NCBI RefSeq assembly: GCF_000981805.1
Contig: NZ_CP011132.1
Coordinates: 2,418,001 to 2,482,000 of the forward strand
DNA from: Citrobacter amalonaticus Y19
GTDB taxonomy: Bacteria > Pseudomonadota > Gammaproteobacteria > Enterobacterales > Enterobacteriaceae
Reading direction: 5' to 3'
Length of the DNA stretch: 64,000 nt
Position numbers and translations under genes: made by a program. This document shows, piece after piece, positions 43,622 to 53,373 of the stretch (positions are counted from its first letter, which is position 1; every line of letters starts with the position of its first letter). A model generated the notes under the pieces. The model was not told the DNA's origin. It worked only from the letters and a program-made list of their open reading frames with translations, and did no database searches.

Positions 43622-44780
43622 GGTGGGTTACCTTCAGCAGAGCGATCCCTAAGTCAAACAGCGCATCAATCAGGACTGCCAGCGCAATGACCGGGATCAC
43701 GCCCAGCAGCACCAGATCCACGGCACTGCTCAGCAGTCCCTGAAACACCAGCGCGCCAAAACCACCGGCACCAATCAGCGCGGCGATGACGGCCATCCCG
43801 ACGGTCTGCACCATCACCACCCGCAGGCTACGCAAAAAAACCGGCAGCGCCAGCGGAAGCTGAACGTGCAGAAAGCGCTGCGCGGTGCTCATCCCCATCG
43901 CGCGGGCGCTTTCCTGGACATCGCGGGGAACCTGATTCAGCCCGGCCACCACGCCGCGAACCAGCGGCAAGAGCGCATACAGCACTAACGCGATCAGCGC
44001 CGGAGTCAGACCGGTTCCCGCCACGCCCACCGTCGCAAGCCAGGGGAACGCGTTCACCAGTCCGGCAAGCGGTGCAATCAACAGACCAAACAGCGCGACG
44101 GAAGGAACGGTCTGGATAACATTGAGAACGGTAAACACCAGTCCCTGGCGGGCGGTGGAAAAATAACACCAGATACCGAGGGGAATGCCAATCGCCAGCG
44201 CGGGCAGCACGGTACCCAACAACAACGTCAGATGCTGGGTCAGCGCATCATCAAAGACATCCTGGCGATTCGCGTACTCTTTGAGTAAAGAGAGATCATC
44301 GAACGTCCCCGTCAGCAAGAGCGCGACGGGAATAATCGCCATCTGCGCATGTAAAACCCAGCGCCAGAGTGGCTGTACGGTAATACGTCGGATGGCATCG
44401 CTGCAGGCCAGTAATCCCAGCGCGAGTCCCAGCCAGAGACCGCTTCCCACGCTGGTTCGCGCCAGCGGCGTCCCCGTTGCTGCCAGATGCGTCGCCGCCT
44501 TGCCTACGCTCCACAGCATCAGGATCACCAGCAGTTGTGTCACCACCAGCGTACACCACGCCCCTTTTCTTCCTGGCACAAAGCACAATGCCAGCAAGAC
44601 GCAGCCTGCGCCGGTGAGCATCGACAGCGAACCGGGCCAGAGCGTCCAGAGCTGTCGTCCCTCTCCCGACACCAGGCGATTCGGGGCATAGTTCACAAAC
44701 GGCAGCGCAACGGCGGCGGCTGAAAGAACAACCAGCAGCAACAGTACGCGCTGAATACTGACTTTTGACACGTCACCCAA
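43614..44780 (-). CDS. yehY: Osmoprotectant ABC transporter permease YehY
   Basis: Larger permease of 388 residues; an N-terminal extension with several spans (about 1-160) precedes the conserved BPD_transp_1 core (ALIALVLYALLPLVRGVVAG, ESARAMGMSTAQRFLHVQLPLALP). Pairs with YehW in the membrane. Same order as E. coli; the gap from osmF is 15 bases. Confidence 0.95.
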   Translation of the reverse strand: MGDVSKVSIQRVLLLLVVLSAAAVALPFVNYAPNRLVSGEGRQLWTLWPGSLSMLTGAGCVLLALCFVPGRKGAWCTLVVTQLLVILMLWSVGKAATHLAATGTPLARTSVGSGLWLGLALGLLACSDAIRRITVQPLWRWVLHAQMAIIPVALLLTGTFDDLSLLKEYANRQDVFDDALTQHLTLLLGTVLPALAIGIPLGIWCYFSTARQGLVFTVLNVIQTVPSVALFGLLIAPLAGLVNAFPWLATVGVAGTGLTPALIALVLYALLPLVRGVVAGLNQVPRDVQESARAMGMSTAQRFLHVQLPLALPVFLRSLRVVMVQTVGMAVIAALIGAGGFGALVFQGLLSSAVDLVLLGVIPVIALAVLIDALFDLGIALLKVTHHD

Positions 44781-44795
44781 CCTTTTTCAGTCCTT

Positions 44796-45713
44796 TTACT
44801 TCACCCATCCCTTTTGCTTCAGATAGTCCGCCGCCACTTTTTTGGCGTCTAATCCTTCAACGGCAATGCTGGCATTGAGCTGTTGCAGCGTTTTTTCATC
44901 CAGGCTGGCAAACACGGGTTGCAGCCATTCCGCCATCTGCGGGTACGCCTTCAACACCGCCTCACGCACCACAGGGGCTGGCGCATAAATGGGCTGAACG
45001 CCTTTGGGATCGCTTAACGTCTGCAGGCCCAACGCGGCGACCGGGCCATCCGTACCGTAGGCCATCGCAGCATTGACGCCGGACGTTTGCTGCGCGGCCG
45101 CTTTGATGGTCACTGCCGTGTCACCGCCCGCCAGTGAAAGCAGTTGTGCCTGACCGAGCGTAAAACCGTAGGCTTTTTCGAACGCGGGCAGCGCGTCGGC
45201 ACGCTCGATAAATTCGGCGGAGGCGGCCAGTTTGAACGTACCGCCCTCTTTCAGATAGCGGCTGAGATCGGCCAGTGAGGTGAGTTTATTCTTTTCGGCG
45301 ACATCGCTACGCACCGCGATGGTCCAGGTATTGTTGGCAGGAGCGGGCGTTAACCAGACCAGCTTATTCTGCTCTGCATCGAGTTTTTTGACTTTCTCAA
45401 AGCCTTCTTTCGCATTTTTCCATGCCGGATCGTTTTCATCTTTGAAGAAGAACGCGCCGTTACCGGTGTATTCGGGATAGATATCCAGTTCGCCCGAGGT
45501 GATTGCGCCGCGCACGACCGGCGTGGTACCTAACTGAACTTTATTGACCGTTTTAACGCCGTGGCTTTCCAGCACCTGCAAAATGATGTTGCCTAGTAGC
45601 GCGCCTTCGGTATCAATTTTCGACCCAACCTTCACCGGCGACGCCGCCTGCAAGGGTAAGCTCACTGCCGCTAACAGCGCCAGCGAACCGGCCCAAATCT
45701 TTGAGATTGTCAT
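44796..45713 (-). CDS. osmF: Osmoprotectant-binding periplasmic protein OsmF
   Basis: Substrate-binding protein of 305 residues with a Sec signal (AGSLALLAAVSLPLQA) and an OpuAC/QAT domain (VKVGSKIDTEGALLGNIILQ, LDIYPEYTGNGAFF). First gene of the osmF-yehYXW operon, which in E. coli is RpoS-dependent and induced by osmotic stress. A sigma-S-like -10 lies about 50 bases upstream. Confidence 0.95.
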   Translation of the reverse strand: MTISKIWAGSLALLAAVSLPLQAASPVKVGSKIDTEGALLGNIILQVLESHGVKTVNKVQLGTTPVVRGAITSGELDIYPEYTGNGAFFFKDENDPAWKNAKEGFEKVKKLDAEQNKLVWLTPAPANNTWTIAVRSDVAEKNKLTSLADLSRYLKEGGTFKLAASAEFIERADALPAFEKAYGFTLGQAQLLSLAGGDTAVTIKAAAQQTSGVNAAMAYGTDGPVAALGLQTLSDPKGVQPIYAPAPVVREAVLKAYPQMAEWLQPVFASLDEKTLQQLNASIAVEGLDAKKVAADYLKQKGWVK

Positions 45714-45761
45714 GATGCTTTCCTCATCTTTTTGTCGACTTTTTCAGCGACTTGAGGAAAA

Positions 45762-45768
45762 AGCATAG
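45762..45768 (-). promoter_or_regulatory. Candidate sigma-S -10 element for osmF
   Basis: Minus-strand CTATGCT, preceded by CGA (reading TCGACTATGCTTTTTC), resembles the extended RpoS consensus CTATACT. It lies about 50 bases upstream of the osmF ATG, consistent with known RpoS control of the E. coli operon. No start-site evidence is available. Confidence 0.45.
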
Positions 45769-45923
45769 TCGAAAAGTGTTCTGTTAACCCGACATTTCGG
45801 TTTTTTCGGACAGTCGTAGAACTTATTTATCTTAACGCCAGGCATTAGTTATATTTTATCTCCTCACATTTTCCGTTCACGCTATGTCCATAGCGCCTCT
45901 GAAACCCCATTACCTGTGAACGT

Positions 45924-46249
45924 GTTAAGGAGGCTCGTCGCCGCCTCCTTAACAATCCAGGCTCCCGGCGGAGAAATTGTCGCTTCGCGATACCCTCCGC
46001 TTATTCCTCCAGGCTATCGGGTCGGTTGCGACTCAGCATCCCTGCTTCGCGCGCCCTGAACCCGCGTCCCTGCGGGTTCCCCCGGCCTTACGGAAAAACG
46101 TCGGCAATTTTCAGCCGGACCCATCCACACCTGACCATCATTGCGGTTTGCCTTTTTAACAGCGAAAAGAGTTTGTTTGTAGAGCCGAGAATCGAAGCGA
46201 TTTTCCTGGTCGGGAACCAGGGATGTAAGGGAGGCGGGGAGCCTCCCTT
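45924..46249. repeat. Multi-hairpin intergenic element between osmF and bglX
   Basis: Four perfect stems occur in about 325 bases: 11 bp GTTAAGGAGGC/GCCTCCTTAAC (45924-45953), 7 bp AACCCGC/GCGGGTT (46059-46078), 6 bp CCTGGT/ACCAGG (46205-46221) and 9 bp AAGGGAGGC/GCCTCCCTT (46227-46249). First and last stems share the GGAGGC/GCCTCC core and frame the unit. Small frames inside are not convincing genes. It may be a dispersed repeat or a structured RNA; the 45714-46339 gap holds nothing else but the osmF promoter. Confidence 0.5.
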
Positions 46250-46339
46250 GCCGTTCACGGAAATCGGACTGTCAGGGAAGCCATACTGCCAGGGTGAACG
46301 GAAAAGCGCACCACAGCGACATACTCCCCCTTACGCCGA

Positions 46340-48637
46340 TCACAGCAATTCAAACGATCCCTGTTTCACACGGGCAGAATCGACGCCGATAAAGACGTTG
46401 AACTTGCCGGGTTCGGCATCAAACGTCATCTGCTGATTCCAGAACTTCAGCGCGTTGATATCAATCGGGAAGCTGACGGTCTGCGTTTCGCCGGGTTTCA
46501 GGTTCACTTTCTTAAAGCCTTTCAGCTCTTTCACCGGACGACTCAGGGAAGCCGTGACGTCCTGCACATACAGCTGGATAACCGTTTCACCTTCACGCTT
46601 GCCGGTGTTGGTCACCTTCACACTTGCCGTCACGCTGCCGTCACGTTTCATGGTCGGCGCAGAAAGCGTCACATCAGAGACGTTAAAGGTGGTGTAGCTC
46701 AGACCATACCCAAACGGATAGAGCGGGCCATTAGCTTCGTCAAAGTAGCGAGAGGTGTACTTGTTCGGCTTGTCGGCGTTATACGGACGACCGGTGTTGA
46801 GGTGGCTGTAATAGGTCGGGATCTGCCCCACCGAGCGCGGGAAGGACATCGGCAGTTTGCCTGACGGGTTGTAGTCGCCAAACAGAACGTCGGCAATCGC
46901 GTTACCCCCTTCCGTACCGGCAAACCAGGTTTCCAGAATCGCATCGGCCTGTTGATCTTCTTTCACCAGCGCCAGCGGACGACCGTTCATCAGCACCAGT
47001 ATCAGCGGTTTGCCGGTCGCTTTCAGCGCCGCGATCAGGTCACGCTGGCTCTGCGGCAGGGTGATATCGGTACGGCTGGACGCTTCATGCGCCATGCCCT
47101 GCGCCTCACCCACCACGGCAACCACCACATCAGACTGCTTCGCCGCCGCGACGGCTTCATCAATCATCTCCTGAGGAGAACGCGAGTCCACCTTCACCGC
47201 CTCTTCGTACTGATTGAGGAAGGTGACAATGTCTTTATCGTTGGTAACGTTGGCCCCATGGGCGTACACCACTTTACCGTTCGCGCCGAGGGCATTCTTA
47301 ATGCCGGTCAGTACCGTGATGGACTGGTCAGCCACGCCTGCGGCAGACCAACTGCCCATCACGTCGCGTTTGCTGTCAGCCAGCGGACCGACGACCGCAA
47401 TCGTCCCTGATTTTTTCAGCGGCAGCGTGTCGAGACGGTTTTTCAGCAGTACCAGGCTTTCACGCGCGACTTCACGCGCTTCTTTACGGTGCAGTCGGCT
47501 TTCGGCGTTGGTATCCACCGGATCGGTTTCTTTCGCGCCCAGGTGGCTGTACGGATCGTTAAACAGCCCCATGTCATATTTCACGTTGAGTACGTGACGC
47601 GCCGCGTCATCCAACTCCGCCATCGTCACTTTGCCGGATTTGATCAATCCCGGCAGGTATTTGCTGTAATACTCGTCGCTCATACTCATGTTAATGCCGG
47701 ACTTGAGCGCCACGCGTACCGCATCTTCCGGATCGGCGGCGGTGCCGTGTTTAATCAGCTCTTTGATGGCCCCGTGGTCAGACACGGTAATGCCTTTAAA
47801 GCCCCACTTGTCGCGCAGAATATCTTTCAGCAGCCAGGAATCAGAGGTCGCAGGCGTACCGTTCAGCGAGTTCAGCGCCACCATCACCGCGCCGCTACCC
47901 GCATCCAGACCGGCTTTGTACGGCGGCATATAGTCGTTAAACAGGCGCTGCGGACTCATGTCCACGGTGTTGTACTCTTTACCACCCTCCACGGCGCCGT
48001 AGGCGGCGAAGTGCTTCACGCTGGTCATCACCGAATAGCGATCCGCCGGGCTTTTGCCCTGCATCGCTTCCACCATCGTTTTGCCCATGATGGAGGTCAG
48101 ATACGTATCCTCGCCAAAGCCTTCCGAGGCGCGTCCCCAGCGCGGGTCGCGGGAGACATCGACCATCGGCGCCCAGGTCATGTTCAGGCCGTCGTCGGCG
48201 GCTTCATACGCCGAGATACGTCCGACGGTTTTCACCGCGTCGAGGTTAAAAGAGGACGCCAGTCCGAGGCTAATCGGGAAGACGGTACGCTGGCCGTGCA
48301 GCACGTCGTAGGCAAAAAAGAGAGGGATTTTCAGGCGGCTCAGTTCCATCACCTGATCCTGCATTTTACGGATGTCCTGACGGGTGACGGTGTTAAAAAT
48401 CGCCCCAACCTGACCGTCTTTGATCATCTCGCGGATGGCTTCTTTCGGGTTATCCGGGCCGACGCTGATTAAACGTAGCTGACCAATCTTTTCATCGACG
48501 GTCATTTTCGTCAGCAACTGGGTGACAAACGCATCCCGCGCTTCCGGCGTCAGCGGATGGTTACCGAACAGCTCCTCCGCCAGCGCTGGTTGCAACGCCA
48601 GACTGACTGCGACACCTACAGAACATAGCCATTTCAT
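46340..48637 (-). CDS. bglX: Periplasmic beta-glucosidase
   Basis: GH3 enzyme of 765 residues that releases terminal beta-D-glucose in the periplasm. Signal peptide to ALAEELFG; N-terminal TIM-barrel with KHFAAYGA and the nucleophile Asp287 in GITVSDHGA; alpha/beta sandwich with candidate acid/base region around 450-530; C-terminal fibronectin III-like domain (about 665-755). Matches E. coli BglX in length. Divergent from dld across about 215 bases. A long open frame on the opposite strand is a shadow. Confidence 0.96.
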   Translation of the reverse strand: MKWLCSVGVAVSLALQPALAEELFGNHPLTPEARDAFVTQLLTKMTVDEKIGQLRLISVGPDNPKEAIREMIKDGQVGAIFNTVTRQDIRKMQDQVMELSRLKIPLFFAYDVLHGQRTVFPISLGLASSFNLDAVKTVGRISAYEAADDGLNMTWAPMVDVSRDPRWGRASEGFGEDTYLTSIMGKTMVEAMQGKSPADRYSVMTSVKHFAAYGAVEGGKEYNTVDMSPQRLFNDYMPPYKAGLDAGSGAVMVALNSLNGTPATSDSWLLKDILRDKWGFKGITVSDHGAIKELIKHGTAADPEDAVRVALKSGINMSMSDEYYSKYLPGLIKSGKVTMAELDDAARHVLNVKYDMGLFNDPYSHLGAKETDPVDTNAESRLHRKEAREVARESLVLLKNRLDTLPLKKSGTIAVVGPLADSKRDVMGSWSAAGVADQSITVLTGIKNALGANGKVVYAHGANVTNDKDIVTFLNQYEEAVKVDSRSPQEMIDEAVAAAKQSDVVVAVVGEAQGMAHEASSRTDITLPQSQRDLIAALKATGKPLILVLMNGRPLALVKEDQQADAILETWFAGTEGGNAIADVLFGDYNPSGKLPMSFPRSVGQIPTYYSHLNTGRPYNADKPNKYTSRYFDEANGPLYPFGYGLSYTTFNVSDVTLSAPTMKRDGSVTASVKVTNTGKREGETVIQLYVQDVTASLSRPVKELKGFKKVNLKPGETQTVSFPIDINALKFWNQQMTFDAEPGKFNVFIGVDSARVKQGSFELL

Positions 48638-48853
48638 GTTGATTCTCTCTTTCTCTAAAGCCCGACGTGGCAGCGAAAATATAACAAAAACCGCATTTTG
48701 CCATAAGCCTAAACGGCAGCGCGGCAGAAAGCTAAGGTTATTCTCTTAATTTTCAACGCCGCCAATTCAAAGACAGTGTGAATGAGAAAGCGTATTGTCA
48801 TACAAAGCGCTATGCTTGAACCTGATATTTTGTCCCACCACAAGGAGTGGAGA

Positions 48854-50575
48854 ATGTCTTCCATTACAACAACTGATAATAAAACCTTCCTGAATGAGCT
48901 CGCCCGCCTGGTGGGACATTCACACCTGCTAACCGATCCCGCTAAAACCGCCCGCTATCGCAAGGGCTTCCGTTCCGGTCAGGGCGACGCCCTGGCGGTC
49001 GTCTTTCCCGGATCGCTACTGGAACTCTGGCGCGTGCTGAACGCCTGCGTCAACGCCGATAAAATTATCCTGATGCAGGCCGCCAATACCGGCCTGACCG
49101 AAGGCTCCACGCCGAACGGTAATGACTATGATCGCGAGGTTGTCATCATCAGCACTCTGCGCCTCGACAAGCTCCACGTGCTGGGCAAAGGCGAGCAGGT
49201 GCTGGCCTATCCCGGCACCACGTTGTATTCGCTGGAAAAGGCGCTGAAACCGCTGGGACGAGAGCCGCACTCGGTGATTGGTTCGTCGTGCATCGGTGCA
49301 TCGGTCATTGGCGGGATCTGTAATAACTCCGGTGGTTCGCTGGTGCAAAGAGGCCCGGCGTATACCGAAATGTCCCTGTTTGCCCGCATTGATGAAAACG
49401 GCAAACTGCAACTGGTTAACCATCTGGGGATCGATCTGGGACAAACGCCAGAGCAGATCCTGAGTCAACTGGACGATGAGCGGATCAAAGAGGAAAATGT
49501 GCGCCACGACGGGCGACACGCCCACGATCACGACTACGTCACCCGCGTCAGAGACATCGACGCCGACACGCCCGCACGCTATAACGCCGATCCGGATCGC
49601 CTGTTTGAATCTTCTGGCTGTGCCGGGAAGCTGGCGGTCTTTGCGGTGCGTCTCGACACCTTCGAAGCGGAAAAAAACCAGCAGGTGTTTTACATTGGCA
49701 CCAATCAACCCGAAGTGCTGACGGAGATCCGCCGCCATATTCTGGCGACGTTCGACAATCTGCCGGTGGCGGGTGAATACATGCACCGCGACATCTACGA
49801 CATTGCCGAACAGTACGGCAAAGACACCTTCCTGATGATTGATAAGCTCGGCACCGACAAAATGCCGTTCTTCTTCACTCTGAAGGGGCGTACCGACGCG
49901 ATGCTGGAAAAGGTCAAATTCTTCCGTCCGCACTTTACCGATCGCGCAATGCAGAAGTTTGGTCATCTGTTCCCGAGTCATCTGCCGCCGCGGATGAAAA
50001 GCTGGCGCGATAAATATGAACATCATCTGCTGTTAAAAATGGCGGGCGATGGCGTCGCGGAAGCGCAAAGCTGGCTCACCGAATTCTTTAAAACCGCAGA
50101 AGGCGATTTCTTTGCCTGCACGCCGGAAGAAGGTAGCAAAGCCTTCCTGCACCGCTTCGCAGCAGCTGGCGCCGCCATTCGCTATCAGGCGGTTCATGCT
50201 GACGAGGTGGAAGATATTCTGGCGCTGGACATTGCGCTGCGCCGCAATGACACCGAATGGTACGAACATCTGCCGGCAGAAATGGATAACCAACTGGTGC
50301 ATAAACTCTATTACGGTCACTTTATGTGCTACGTCTTCCATCAGGATTACATCGTGAAGAAAGGCGTGGATGCGCACGCGCTAAAAGCGCAAATGCTGGA
50401 ACTGCTGCAACAGCGCGGCGCGCAATACCCGGCAGAGCATAACGTCGGGCATCTGTATGAAGCACCAGCGACGCTGACCCGTTTTTATCGCGAAAATGAC
50501 CCAACCAACAGTATGAATCCCGGAATTGGCAAGACCAGTAAGCAAAAATTCTGGAAAGTACCCTCTTCTGATTAA
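48854..50575 (+). CDS. dld: Quinone-dependent D-lactate dehydrogenase
   Basis: Peripheral inner-membrane FAD enzyme of 573 residues oxidising D-lactate to pyruvate and passing electrons to quinone. FAD-binding PCMH domain (about 40-210; GLTEGSTPNGNDYDREVVII, SSCIGASVIGGICNNSGGSL) and a C-terminal membrane-binding/cap region (HLPPRMKSWRDKYEHHLLLK). ATG 48854 (MSSITTTDNK) has AAGGAGTGG upstream and fits E. coli Dld; the frame opens 24 codons earlier without similarity. Confidence 0.96.
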   Translation: MSSITTTDNKTFLNELARLVGHSHLLTDPAKTARYRKGFRSGQGDALAVVFPGSLLELWRVLNACVNADKIILMQAANTGLTEGSTPNGNDYDREVVIISTLRLDKLHVLGKGEQVLAYPGTTLYSLEKALKPLGREPHSVIGSSCIGASVIGGICNNSGGSLVQRGPAYTEMSLFARIDENGKLQLVNHLGIDLGQTPEQILSQLDDERIKEENVRHDGRHAHDHDYVTRVRDIDADTPARYNADPDRLFESSGCAGKLAVFAVRLDTFEAEKNQQVFYIGTNQPEVLTEIRRHILATFDNLPVAGEYMHRDIYDIAEQYGKDTFLMIDKLGTDKMPFFFTLKGRTDAMLEKVKFFRPHFTDRAMQKFGHLFPSHLPPRMKSWRDKYEHHLLLKMAGDGVAEAQSWLTEFFKTAEGDFFACTPEEGSKAFLHRFAAAGAAIRYQAVHADEVEDILALDIALRRNDTEWYEHLPAEMDNQLVHKLYYGHFMCYVFHQDYIVKKGVDAHALKAQMLELLQQRGAQYPAEHNVGHLYEAPATLTRFYRENDPTNSMNPGIGKTSKQKFWKVPSSD

Positions 50576-50643
50576 CGCCAGTTACTGTGCCTGAGGCACA
50601 GGCTGGATTTGCACGAAATATCGCGCAAAAGTAATGAGATGTG

Positions 50644-50669
50644 CCGGAGTCGTGATGACTCCGGTTTTT
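50644..50669 (+). terminator. Rho-independent terminator of dld
   Basis: Stem CCGGAGTC / GACTCCGG (50644-50651, 50657-50664) with loop GTGAT and five T after it, 69 bases past the dld stop. Confidence 0.92.
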
Positions 50670-50688
50670 CCTCGCAAAGGTGAGAACC

Positions 50689-51243
50689 ATGTCTGTTGCC
50701 GATACGCTTTCTGATAACGACATCAAGGTGCGCGACGCGCTGCCTGACGACGTAGAGGCGATCTCCTCGTTATATGCGTGGCATGTGTTGAATGGCCGCG
50801 CCTCTTTTGAAGAAACGCCTCCAACGGTCGATGAAATGCGCCGACGTATGCGCACGGTGGCGCAGTATGGCCTGCCGTGGCTGGTGGCGCTCTACCGCGG
50901 CGTGATCGTCGGTTATTGTTATGCCACGCAGTATCGCCCTCGCCCGGCCTATCGTTTTACCCTGGAAGAGTCGATTTATGTCGATGCCAGCATGACCGGA
51001 CGCGGCGTCGGCAGCCTGCTAATGCACACGTTAATCACCCGCTGTGAGGAAGGTCCATGGCGGCAGATGGTGGCGGTGATTGGCGACGGGCATAACAATC
51101 CGGGGTCGCTGCGACTGCATAAAAAGCACGGTTTCGAGATTGCCGGACAGTTGCGTAGCGTCGGGTATAAAAAAGGGGACTGGCGGGATACGTTGATTAT
51201 GCAGCGCCCACTCAACGAAGGTGACTGGACGCTGCCGGAGTAA
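50689..51243 (+). CDS. GNAT-family N-acetyltransferase
   Basis: Cytoplasmic acetyltransferase of 184 residues related to phosphinothricin/methionine-sulfone type enzymes (IKVRDALPDDVEAISSLYAWHV, ASFEETPPT, and acetyl-CoA loop GRGVGSLLM; LHKKHGFEIAG). It would transfer acetyl to an amino group of a small amine or amino-acid analogue; the substrate is not predictable. ATG 50689 follows AGGTGAG. Located between the dld terminator and a REP cluster, with no counterpart at this place in E. coli K-12 that I recall. Confidence 0.85.
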   Translation: MSVADTLSDNDIKVRDALPDDVEAISSLYAWHVLNGRASFEETPPTVDEMRRRMRTVAQYGLPWLVALYRGVIVGYCYATQYRPRPAYRFTLEESIYVDASMTGRGVGSLLMHTLITRCEEGPWRQMVAVIGDGHNNPGSLRLHKKHGFEIAGQLRSVGYKKGDWRDTLIMQRPLNEGDWTLPE

Positions 51244-51256
51244 GATTTTGTTATCC

Positions 51257-51480
51257 ATGCCGGATGACGGCATAAATGCCTTATTCGGCCTACGGGTGAG
51301 ATGTTTTCGTAGGCCTGATAAGCGAAGCGCCATCAGGCTATTTCCCCGTGCCGGATGACGGCATTCGGGGTCTGGCTTTGTAGGCCTGATAAGCAAAGCG
51401 CCATCAGGCTATTTTCCAGTGCCGGATGACGGCATAAATGCCTTATCCGGCCTACGTAGGCCCAGGCTATTTTCCAGGAC
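51257..51480. repeat. REP/BIME cluster
   Basis: Alternating REP units: GCCGGATGACGGCATAAATG (51259), GTAGGCCTGATAAGCGAAGC (51309), CCGGATGACGGCATTCGG (51351), GTAGGCCTGATAAGCAAAGC (51380) and GCCGGATGACGGCATAAATG (51421). Opposite orientations give a bacterial interspersed mosaic element between the acetyltransferase and convergent pbpG. Typical for E. coli-related genomes. Confidence 0.92.
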
Positions 51481-51509
51481 GACCTCGCCTTATTTGGCTT
51501 ATAGCGACA

Positions 51510-52457
51510 TCAGTCGTTTTGCGCGGTCTGTTCGCCCGCATTGCCACCCGCAGCAGCCATCTGTGCGGCTTTTTGCTTTTTATAGCTCAACGCCGCCGCC
51601 GGAACCGGCATCACTTTCCCGGTTTCGATCCACGTGCGTAAACGACTGGCGTCGGCGAAATGGGTGTACTTACCGAACGCATCCATTACCACCAGCGCCA
51701 CCGGTTTATTATTGATTACCGTACGCATCACCAGACAATGGCCAGCCGCGTTGGTGAAGCCGGTTTTAGTCAGCTGAATATTCCAGTTATCGCGATACAC
51801 CAGATGGTTGGTATTGCGAAACGGCAGCGTATACGCCGGGTTGGCGAAGGTCGCCATATCTTCACGCGTGGTGCTCAATTGGCCGATCAGCGGATACTGC
51901 TTGCTGGCAATCAGCATTTTGGTGAGATCGCGCGCGGTCGACACGTTATGAATCGACAAACCGGTCGGTTCCACAAAACGCGTCTGGGTCATGCCCAGCG
52001 CTTTCGCCTTCGCGTTCATCGCCTTAATAAATGCGTTATAGCCGCCAGGATAATGGTGCGCCAGGCTTGCCGCCGCCCGGTTTTCCGAGGACATCAGCGC
52101 CAGCAGCAGCATATCTTTCCGGCTGATTTCACTGTTCAGCCGCACGCGAGAGTAGATCCCTTTCATCTCCGGCGTCTGGCTGATATCCACTTTCAGTTTT
52201 TCGTCCAGCGGCAGTCGTGCATCAAGCACCACCATCGCCGTCATTAATTTGGTAATTGACGCAATCGGACGCACCAGGTCCGGATGATTCGAATAGATCA
52301 CCTTATTGGTGTTCAGATCCACGATCATCGCACTACCGGAGGCGATCTCAGGTTGAGACGCCGCGGCAGTCGCCGCCGTTTTTGCCAGCGCTTGCGGCGC
52401 AAAAGGCACAGCCAGCATCAGCGCCAGGCTCAGTATGGAAACTCGGAATTTCAGCAT
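51510..52457 (-). CDS. pbpG: D-alanyl-D-alanine endopeptidase PBP7
   Basis: Periplasmic low-molecular-weight penicillin-binding protein of 315 residues that cuts DD cross-links in peptidoglycan. Signal peptide to QALAKT; catalytic SITK (Ser67, Lys70), SEN (SSENRAAA near 127) and KTG (LTKTGFTNAAG near 230) motifs all present. Matches E. coli PBP7 apart from an Ala/Gly-rich end. Confidence 0.96.
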   Translation of the reverse strand: MLKFRVSILSLALMLAVPFAPQALAKTAATAAASQPEIASGSAMIVDLNTNKVIYSNHPDLVRPIASITKLMTAMVVLDARLPLDEKLKVDISQTPEMKGIYSRVRLNSEISRKDMLLLALMSSENRAAASLAHHYPGGYNAFIKAMNAKAKALGMTQTRFVEPTGLSIHNVSTARDLTKMLIASKQYPLIGQLSTTREDMATFANPAYTLPFRNTNHLVYRDNWNIQLTKTGFTNAAGHCLVMRTVINNKPVALVVMDAFGKYTHFADASRLRTWIETGKVMPVPAAALSYKKQKAAQMAAAGGNAGEQTAQND

Positions 52458-52580
52458 GATGAGATTTCAGAAAATGATTCACGCGTGATGACACGCACCG
52501 CCGAAGCCAGGGTAGCTCGGGCTAGCAGAGGAATCATAGCGAGCTAATAGCCTTGCCGCCAGAAGAGAATCGTCAGGAAA

Positions 52581-52616
52581 TGCTGCATTGCTGGCTTTTG
52601 CACCAACAATGCAGCA
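52581..52616 (-). terminator. Hairpin between yohC and pbpG region
   Basis: Perfect 10-bp arms TGCTGCATTG (52581-52590) and CAATGCAGCA (52607-52616) immediately beyond the yohC stop on the minus strand, followed there by TTTCC. Likely yohC terminator. Confidence 0.75.
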
Positions 52617-52622
52617 CGGTAA

Positions 52623-53210
52623 TCAGAACAAGCGGTAGCCGTATCCCCAGAGGATGACGGTCAGCGCGAGCAGCACTTCCAGTACCAGTACGCCGATAGC
52701 GAGGGTCGAACTGGAGAAACTTAAGCCCTCTTCTTTATTGATATTCAGGAAGGTCGGAATGCCCAGATAGAGCAGATAGCCGGTATAAAACAGCGCTATC
52801 GTTCCGATAAATGCGCAAAGCCACACCAGCGGATACAGCGCCACCAGACCGCTAAGAAATAGCGGCGTCGCGACATAGCCGGCAAACACCATACAATGGG
52901 TCAAGGACGGACGCTGCGGATAACCCCGCGCCATCCACCAGATCACGCGCCCCATGATCGCCACGCCCGCCAGCATCACGGCATAAAACAGGATAGCCAG
53001 CGCCAGTCCCGTAAACAAAGAGAGCTTCAGGATAGTGCCGTCGCCAAAATTCCAGCCGATTTGTGTCGTACCAATAAAGGCGCAAATGACCGGGATGGCC
53101 GCCATCAAAAGCACATGGTGGGTGTAGTGATGCGAAACCGTTTCGTTCTCGCTGTTGATCACCTGCATTTCACGATTGGGATGGGAAAACAGCCCCCAGA
53201 CATGGTTCAT
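52623..53210 (-). CDS. yohC: YIP1-family inner membrane protein YohC
   Basis: 195-residue integral membrane protein with about five spans (VLLMAAIPVICAFIGTTQIGW, AILFYAVMLAGVAIMGRVIWW, LFLSGLVALYPLVWLCAFIG), Yip1 domain. Matches E. coli YohC; function unknown. N-terminus begins MNHVWGLFSHP, cytoplasmic. Divergent from yohD. Confidence 0.93.
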   Translation of the reverse strand: MNHVWGLFSHPNREMQVINSENETVSHHYTHHVLLMAAIPVICAFIGTTQIGWNFGDGTILKLSLFTGLALAILFYAVMLAGVAIMGRVIWWMARGYPQRPSLTHCMVFAGYVATPLFLSGLVALYPLVWLCAFIGTIALFYTGYLLYLGIPTFLNINKEEGLSFSSSTLAIGVLVLEVLLALTVILWGYGYRLF

Positions 53211-53373
53211 ACCGCCCCCTTGTTGTCAGCTGTGGACTTAACACTTCAAGTATAATTCAGCTTTTAGATTATTTATTGTACAGACAAAGAAATGCCGCTG
53301 CGTGTGACGGCCCTTTTTGAGCATCCCGAATTCAGAGGGTGTATGCTTATATTCGTGGAGGTCATACCGACGT

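Noticed and set aside
45977..46436. Frames inside the osmF-bglX element (60 and 136 codons)
   Set aside because: They run through the hairpins and into the bglX end; low-complexity, no ribosome sites.
47489..48472. 327-codon open frame on the plus strand opposite bglX
   Set aside because: Lies wholly antisense to the well-conserved bglX, has no recognisable domain and reflects GC-rich codon use of the real gene.
49016..50026. 336-codon open frame on the minus strand within dld
   Set aside because: Antisense shadow of a conserved gene; no motif, no ribosome binding site of note.
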